From the NCBI GenBank assembly GCA_941918925.1, contig OW799233.1, positions 87,240,055 to 87,304,054 on the forward strand: DNA of 64,000 bases. Reading direction: 5' to 3'. The notes under the pieces were generated by a model that was given only the letters and a program-made list of their open reading frames with translations, was not told the origin of the DNA and ran no database searches. The stretch's first letter is position 1, and each line of letters opens with the position of its first letter. Shown piece by piece: positions 57,787 through 64,000 of the stretch. Source of the DNA: Phyto melanocephala. Taxonomy: Eukaryota > Arthropoda > Insecta > Diptera > Rhinophoridae. The position numbers and the translations under genes were made by a program.

Positions 57787-60564
57787 ATGTTTCGTTTTGT
57801 GAGTGTTTTCAACAAGTGTAATTGTATTTTTATTTAAAATATTTGTTTAAAAATTCAGAACTATAAACAACAAAACATTATGTTAAAATAAGTGAGAACG
57901 GAAAAGAAACAACTTAAAATAAAAAGATTTTAATGTTAGATAGTGCCTTGTTTTTACAACCTTGAAACCGTTTTTGAAATTATCAGGATGCAAAATCTGT
58001 ATCATATATTAATGTGTTTATAACCGATTTATTGCTGTAAAGTTTAGTTTAAAGATTCTAAAAAATATTACACAACAAAATATTAAATGTAACAGAACAA
58101 AATTAAAACGATTTATTAAAGCATTTTCAACGTGTAATTATGCTAAATTTAAGTACAAATTCAATTCGAATGCATAATTTATTTATAAAGCGTAAATTAC
58201 GAATCACAAAAAAATGTCTTTCAAATTCACTACTAAATATGTCGAAAAATGTAATGTAATAAATTATATAAAAATTTGTAAATTTTAAAAAAAATCTTCA
58301 GAACACATTTGGAGTAGCTTATTACACCCAGATTTGCCTATTTATATACGTCAAGCGCAGATCTAGGGTGGATGAAAATAAAATATTATACTACAATTAA
58401 CCGAATAAAATAATTAATTCTAAAGCGTTTCTAACACCTAACTTGCTTTGAACATACACACAGTCATGCTGTGCTTGCAAAAATTATTCACATCAGCCAA
58501 TAATCTGCTGAGATATAAACAACAACAATTTTATACACAAAATCAGTTTTTATTCTCAATTAAACAATAAAACGGTTGTCAATGTGTACGTACGAGCCTA
58601 AACAATAAAAACTAAAACTATGGCAACCCAAATAGTTTCCAATATGTGTATACCGAAAGGTAACATTGTTCATTCACACTCGTGATTTTTTCTAACAATG
58701 AATTTTTTCACATATTCAAATACTAGCTGTTTCATTTAAACCAGTTAAATGTTTTCTACATTTCTTTCATTCGTTATTCTGATCAGAACAAAATAGATTT
58801 GATCAATTTCACTTATCCATTTGGTTAAGCAGCATACTGCTCATTTTTAACGAAGGCGAGTATTCTCTCTACAAATTATTTTGAAAATTCTATAATTTTG
58901 AATTTAAGGCAACCAAACTGCCGAACAATAAAGAATCAAAAATAGTGCTTTTTTAAAATATATTTTATTTACACATTGAAAACAGTAAATAAACACATAT
59001 TCAATGCTCGTAGGGAGGAGAGATCTTAAAATGATTTTTTTTTCTAATTTTTTAATTCCAAAATCTGCAGTTTAATTAAGACTAATTAAAAATTCCTTAT
59101 AAAATTAGTTAAAAGGAAATGTTTAAAAAATTAGCAAGATTGTATCGGCGGTAATAAGGAAAACTGATTATGTCTGTTTTTATAGTTTTTCAAGAAAGTG
59201 CTTTTAAATATTTGAGTTGATATTTATCAAAAAAATGAAGGCTATTATATGAATTCCACGCTGTATTAATTAAGAGCATATCGGTTTTCATATATTAAGG
59301 TTAATTATAAATTAGGAAAGTTTTTAATTGCGGGATTGTCATATTGATATTATCTCAATTTTAGCCTATGTCGACTTAAGCAGTTATTCCTTTTTCCAAT
59401 AGATGTATTGTACTGAAACCAATTTATTTAAAATAAAACATATAAAAAATAAAGCTTCTCCTTTTTTGCTATCTTATAGACCGTTCTTGCTACCCTCATT
59501 GCTGTTGCTGCTAGCCAGGGCTATCACCAAGATCCTAAAACTGCTGCCATTATAAGCGAACAACGTTATTTGTCTGGAGATGGTAAATTCGGTGCTGCCT
59601 ATACACAAGAAGATGGTATAAATTTTAAAGAAGAAACTGATTCTGATGGCACCCGTCATGGCAGTTACAGTTATGTAGATCCTACTGGACAAAGGCGTAC
59701 AATCTCGTATACGGCTGGCAAAAATGGGTAAATTCCAGTTAATATTAAAATGTGTTTTAATTATGCTTTAAAAATCATGATACATGTAAATAAAATTGAA
59801 CAGTATTTCGAAATTACAAATTTGTGTTGGTAACACGTTCAAAATATAAAAAGAAACATAATCGTGTTTGCAAAAAATTAACCATTCAATTGCATTGCAA
59901 TAAAAGTAAGGCAATTGCATTGAATTATGCTAACTTTAAAGGCATTCGTTTAAATTTAATGAGCACCATTGGCTACAACTTAAAATGTGAAAATATAAAA
60001 CGGTGAATGAACATGAAAATATTTGCCAAAATTTACTATAATAAGTTAATTATAAAGATTGCATATTGTTAATAAGTTGATTTGTTTTTTAATATTTTTA
60101 GATTCCAAGCTTCTGGTGACCATTTACCTGTACCTCCTCCAGCGCCACCACAACCAATTCCACAGCCTGGCTATGCTCCGCAACCTCAATACCAACCTGC
60201 ACCTGCTTCAGTCCCTTCTTATCGCAACAATGACTACGGTGACGATGGCTCATATGATCCCCGCTATAATGATCCCAACTTTAATCAAAACAGTCAACCC
60301 TATAACCAGCCCCAACATCGTCCTCAGCCACCTCCACAGCCTGCCTATAACCCACCTCCACCAGCCTACAATCCACCAGCTCCTCACTATAATCCTGCCC
60401 CAGCACCACAATATAATCCAGCCCCTCAGTACAATCCCCAGCCTCAGTATAGTCCCCAGCCTCAGTACACCACACCTAATCCTCACCGTTTCTCTCCACC
60501 CGGTAAACTCTCTCTAAATCGTACTCCTGATGGTTTCACCTACAGCTTCAATAAAGTACGTTGA
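57787..60564 (+). CDS. RR-1 type cuticular protein (chitin-binding_4), three coding exons
   Basis: Secreted structural protein that would bind chitin fibres in the exoskeleton. Exons: 57787-57798 (ATG plus three codons, donor GTGAGT), 59480-59727 (acceptor TTATAG, donor GGTAAAT), 60102-60564 (acceptor TTTTTAG); the sum is 723 bases, 240 residues plus TGA. Residues 1-16/18 form a signal peptide (MFRF-TVLATLIAVAASQG). Residues 65-99 fit the Rebers-Riddiford consensus Gx8Gx6YxAx...GFx7Px2P: G65, G74, Y81, A83, G87-F88, P96, P99, preceded by GSYSYVDP. Residues 98-215 are Pro/Gln/Tyr-rich with YNP and PQY repeats. The C-terminus carries SLNRTPDGFTYSFNKV, then R. The architecture resembles Drosophila Cpr97Eb, which I remember but cannot confirm. 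The tiny first exon interrupting the signal peptide is normal for this family. The first exon is inferred from the frame, donor and promoter. Confidence 0.9.
57799..59479 (+). other. Intron 1 of the cuticle protein gene (1681 bp)
   Basis: It begins GTGAGTGTTTTC and ends CTTTTTTGCTATCTTATAG. The contents are AT-rich with no recognised transposon. Large first introns of fly cuticle genes often contain stage-specific enhancers, but no particular site could be identified here. Confidence 0.7.
59728..60101 (+). other. Intron 2 of the cuticle protein gene (374 bp)
   Basis: It splits the Gly87 codon (GG/A) inside the chitin-binding domain, starts GTAAATTCC and ends with a T-rich tract and TTTTTAG. 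The 60-codon frame within it (59824-60006) is accidental. Confidence 0.85.
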
Positions 60565-61164
60565 GTTTTAGTGGTTAAAAATGAGAGTGATAGATTGAGC
60601 TTAATTTAAAGTTTAATATTTTTTTATAAATTTATTTTATAATTTTATTTTCAAATGTCCCTCTATATTTTTTTTTCTCTTAAACATGACTTTTTCTATA
60701 ATTATTTTCATATTCCTTCACTTATCCCCACTTTCTCTCCCTCAATCAAACTATCTATCATCCCCACTCTCTTACTACCAAGTTTTCCTGTCAACCCATA
60801 CTGCCGTTTTCTAACACTTGCATTTCCATTTCAAGTAAAACAATATGATCGCGATCTATAACCACAATTTGCTCTTTATTTCTCTGCCGCCATTTTCCTA
60901 TTGCATAAACTTTATTCTGTTCCCCAAATGATTGTCCTTTTAATATATTTCTAATTTCATTTCTAAACAAAAACTTTGTTAATCTTGTGATATAATATAA
61001 TTGTTGCAACAATTCTTTTTCAGGTTTAATTTTCCTTTTATCACTTTTATGTTTTTCTTTATTTTTTATAAGTTTAAAATAACTTTTCCTAATTACTGTT
61101 ACGTACTTAAATTTCTCTATATATGTTTGTAATATTATTGAAATAAAATCTAAGTGTGTGTGCT
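60565..61164 (+). other. 3' untranslated region of the cuticle protein gene
   Basis: Pyrimidine-rich sequence from the stop to the poly(A) signal. It contains a plausible cryptic or alternative 3' splice site: CTAAC at 60811 (branch-like), a pyrimidine run and TTTCAAG ending at 60835. The frame 60655-60861 and the minus frame 60791-61012 are not otherwise supported. Confidence 0.6.
61142..61164 (+). terminator. Poly(A) signal of the cuticle protein gene
   Basis: AATAAA at 61142-61147 is followed 7 bases later by GTGTGTGTGTGC (61154), the usual GU-rich downstream element. Cleavage would fall near 61150-61165. Confidence 0.7.
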
Positions 61165-62178
61165 AAAGAAAAACATTTAATTAATTATTTTGTTTTTTTA
61201 ATACAACCGCAATATTGTCGTAAACTCTGCCATCATTTTATTATTATTAAATTAAGCAATTTAACATTTTATAGTCGGTTTATCCGCAACTTGTTAACTC
61301 TAAAGTCTTTAATGAACGTATTTAAAATATATTCATGTAAATTAGTTATTAAAATAATTACGAAAAATAAGGAGCGGACTCTAGTTTCTACACCAAAAGG
61401 TAAAGTCCCAATAAGAACTTAGAGTTGAATTTATTTTCAAAACAGTGTTTTCGTTATAAAAAAAATTTTCGCTGATAAGCAATTGCATGAGATTTGTTTA
61501 TAATTGTTTTAGTTTTAACTAAAAAATATAAAAAATGTGTAGTGATTTCCAAGTAAAAACTTTAGTATTTATGTTCACTTCTTTTAATAGTGTTTGTCGT
61601 CAAACTAAAAGAAACATAAAAGAAGGTTTAAAATGGCATTACTGCTTTGAGAGCACTCAGTTTTTATAAGATTAGGTTGGTTTGCAAACTTAAAATGAAT
61701 TGATTATTGCCGGAACAAAGTAAAGTGAGAAAAATATTTTATTTATTATTTAACTGCAAAAAATGTATATTGGAGCTACTTATATATCCATATGTATTAT
61801 TTCCCGTGGTTCCTATAAGGAGCATAGGGCCATAGGAATCATTGGTTTATATATTTAAAAAAATAGGGCAGACGAAAATGCCAATGGCTCGCAGTGGGCC
61901 AGAATCGAAATATTGAGTAATATCCCTTTTTTTTTGGATACTCAATACTATAAAGTAGTTACTTAATGCTTGGAGAACTGTGTTTTGACAATTTTGTTAA
62001 ACCATGTAGCCCAAAACGTGTATTACCTGTATGCAAGTCATAAAAATTAAACAAACTACCATAAAAACTGTTGTTAACAAAATGTCTAAGGACTTATTTG
62101 ATTCCAAATTTGAATTAATTTTTTTTTTTTTTACAAAAGGTTAAACTATTTTTACTTAGCTATAAAATATTAATGTAC
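61165..62178. other. AT-rich spacer, no gene seen
   Basis: The frame 61156-61422 has no domain. No element ends recognised. Confidence 0.5.
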
Positions 62179-62232
62179 TAGCTGACTGCCCCGGATTTGT
62201 TCGGAAGCTATTTACTAATAGTTAGTATTTCA
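62179..62232 (-). mobile_element. Helitron 3' terminus fragment, minus strand
   Basis: ACTAGCTGACTGCCCCGG on the + strand is the complement of a CCGGGGCAGTCAGCTAGT Helitron end. Only about 50 bases remain before the next Helitron begins, so one has inserted next to, or into, the remains of another. Confidence 0.6.
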
Positions 62233-62252
62233 TCTATATATATAAAAGTGAA

Positions 62253-62283
<31 letters not shown>

Positions 62284-63105
62284 TAGCTATAGACTCTGAA
62301 ACTGTAAAACCGATCGGGCTCAAACTTTGGTAAGTTGTTGCACACATACCAGGGAGTGTTTATGGGTGAAAAAAAGTGGGCGGGGCCACGCCCATAAAAA
62401 ATTAGTTATCAGTTTTAGCTACTTGCACTTGACCGATTTTTCTGAAACTTTGCACACATATCGAGCTGTCATGACTAAATAATTTCGTCATAAGAAAAGT
62501 GGGCGGGGCCACGCCCCTAAAAAAGTTTTAATTTTGAGGTACTTGCACTGGACCGATTTTTCTGAAACTTTGCACACATATTAAGCTGTCGTGACTTTAT
62601 AATTTCGTGACTAAAAAGTGGGCGGGGCCACGCCCATAAAAAATTAGTTATTAGTTTTAGCTACTTGCACTGGACTGAATTTTCTGAAACTTTGCAAACA
62701 TACTGAGCGATCATGACTTTACACTTTCGTCATTAGAAAAGTGGGCAGTGCCACGCCCATAAAAAAAGGTATCATTTTGAAGTACTTGCACTGGACCGAT
62801 TATTCTGAAACTTTGCACACATATTGAGCTATTATGACTTTACAATTTCGTGATTAGAAAAGTGGGCAAGGCCACGCCCATAAAAACAATTTTAATTTTG
62901 GGATACTTGCACTGGTCCGATTCTTCTGAAACTTTGCACACATATTGAGCTGTTATGACTTTACAATTTCGTGACTAGAAAAGTGGGAAATGCCACGCCC
63001 ATAAAAAATTATAATTTTTAGGTTTTTGCACTTGATATTCAATTAAAATTCAGAATGCATTTCGATTCATTAAGGGGCGTAGCAACGCGCGCCGGGTTTG
63101 GCTAG
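62233..63105 (+). mobile_element. Helitron (DINE-1-like), complete, 873 bp
   Basis: It starts TCTATATATATAAAAGTG between A and T. A TG microsatellite (about 62256-62283) follows, then six tandem units, then a 3' hairpin (GCGT, loop AGCA, ACGC) and GGGTTTGGCTAG before T. The ends, insertion between A and T, microsatellite and central tandem repeats are all DINE-1/Helentron traits. There is no coding sequence. It is the same family as 40231-40778. Confidence 0.85.
62370..63030 (+). repeat. Tandem array, about 121-bp unit, six copies
   Basis: CCACGCCC occurs at 62386, 62509, 62628, 62751, 62872 and 62993 (spacing 119-123). Each unit also has AAAAGTGGGC, TACTTGCACTGGACCGAT and TCTGAAACTTTGCACACATA. 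The array lies inside the Helitron, and the same unit is found in the copy at 40231. Confidence 0.9.
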
Positions 63106-63239
63106 TATAGAAATAAAAATTAAAATACACTTTCTGTAAAAAGAAAAAATAACACATATTTGTACCACCAAAATTAAAATTTTTCAGCCATAGAATAATT
63201 TATAGGTACCTTTGCTACTATTTGTAGATATAATATGCC

Positions 63240-63672
63240 TCAAGAGATATTTGTGAAAAATTTTGAATAAAACGGGCTCTAATCGGAAATTTATCGGCAA
63301 ACATTTTTTTTAAATATATATTCCAAAAATTTACAAACGAAAATCTATTTTTTAGCTTCCAGACAATCGAGATTGTCAATATTGGTATCATCTGAAAGGA
63401 CTTGACTAGTGCAATATAAGCACTATAAAAAAATTAAAATTTATGTTAGCCGCCACTACAAAATGGCAGACAATAAATTTATATATGAGACAAATCTGAT
63501 CTTTTAAAATCTAACTTCTTGAACCCCCTCAATATTGCTATCAAATGAAAATGCTTGACTAGTAGAATTCAGATAACTATGTAAAAATTCAAAATTGTGG
63601 ATGGCGTCCGAAAAAAAAAGAAGAATAGCGTATAACATGATATATACGTTAAGCTACGATGTGGGATTATAG
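63240..63672 (-). repeat. Interspersed repeat class 2, internal fragment
   Basis: GTCAATATTGGTATCATCTG with AAAGGACTTGACTAG (63375) and TAACTTCTTGAACCCCCTCA (63509) match 54487-54530 and continue to GCGTATAACATGATATATAC. The terminal blocks are absent. Confidence 0.55.
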
Positions 63673-64000
63673 AAGACAATTAATAACAGAAGTGGCTAAA
63701 GTAAGGCTTGATCATAGAATTGTTTAAATTTCCTTTTATCTTAATGTCTTATTTAAAAAAGAGAGATCATTTATTATGCTAAAGTACAATAACACCATGA
63801 AAAAACAAATAAAACAACTAGATTGCCAGATGAAGTCAAAGATTTTATTTTAACAACTTTAGTAATTTCTTTTTAAAAGTATTATTTTAAATTAAAAATA
63901 TCACAGCAATGAATATTTTAAAGAGAGTTAAATTAAGAAAATATTTCTTGTTTAAAGGATTAATTTGGATATTTTTTTATATCAAGGAAAATAATGCCAC
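63673..64000. other. AT-rich window end, no gene seen
   Basis: Nothing recognisable up to the end of the window. Confidence 0.5.

Noticed and set aside
60059..60517. Second open frame of 152 codons, and two minus-strand frames of 64-78 codons, over the third cuticle exon
   Set aside because: They are open only because the exon is a Pro/Gln/Tyr-rich repeat read in other frames. The chosen frame continues the RR-1 domain across two splice sites.
62256..62283. TG repeat as a Z-DNA or regulatory element
   Set aside because: It is the microsatellite usually found after the 5' end of DINE-1-like Helitrons.

Overview
The window looks like a piece of a dipteran genome, probably a calyptrate fly of the blowfly, house-fly or stable-fly type. 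It is very AT-rich, its one protein-coding gene is split by introns with fly-like splice sites and a TATA promoter, and its repeats are insect types (Helitron/DINE-1-like, Tc1/mariner MITEs, a piggyBac remnant, Jockey- and R1-like LINE pieces). The order is inferred from composition, gene type and repeats; the species cannot be named from sequence alone.

Host genes. Only one gene can be defended end to end: a secreted RR-1 cuticular protein on the + strand, with a TATA box at 57537, a start codon at 57787, three coding exons (57787-57798, 59480-59727, 60102-60564; 240 residues) and a poly(A) signal at 61142. A possible first exon of a divergent minus-strand gene ends at a strong splice donor at 57341. 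No other stretch shows convincing host coding sequence.

Repeats, left to right. 1-1286 is the 3' part of a Helitron split by a 706-bp TA-flanked MITE. 5581-8600 is a Helitron-like element with about 13 tandem units of about 118 bp. 9361-11068 is a dead piggyBac-like element with a mariner MITE inside it. 16481-18290 and 20858-23552 are long interspersed repeats ('class 1' below, ending ATACCC...GGGTAT) carrying mariner MITEs at the same internal site; 25357-26316 is a minus-strand class 1 copy without the MITE. 29179-31142 is an element with inverted ends that start CAGAG. 31626-32314 is a second copy of the first MITE. 34740-36023 is a Jockey-like reverse-transcriptase remnant interrupted by the 3' end of another LINE. 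37449-39680 holds more class 1 and class 2 copies. 40231-40778 and 62233-63105 are two Helitrons of one family with about 121-bp internal repeats. 41058-42625 is a decayed DDE-like gene surrounded by repeated TACGATAA motifs. 46597-56870 holds scattered LINE, SINE, Helitron and MITE pieces.

How it fits together. This is a gene-poor, transposon-dense region in which elements are repeatedly nested. The nesting gives relative ages: class 1 inserted into class 2; mariner MITE into class 1 and into piggyBac; LINE into LINE; MITE into Helitron. No prokaryote-type operon, CRISPR array or defence system is present. The more unusual items are the class 1/class 2 repeats with a shared 5' hairpin, the DDE-like element with its TACGATAA array, and the Helitron-borne higher-order minisatellite. 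All of these are repeat biology, and I cannot tell from sequence alone whether any is truly undescribed.
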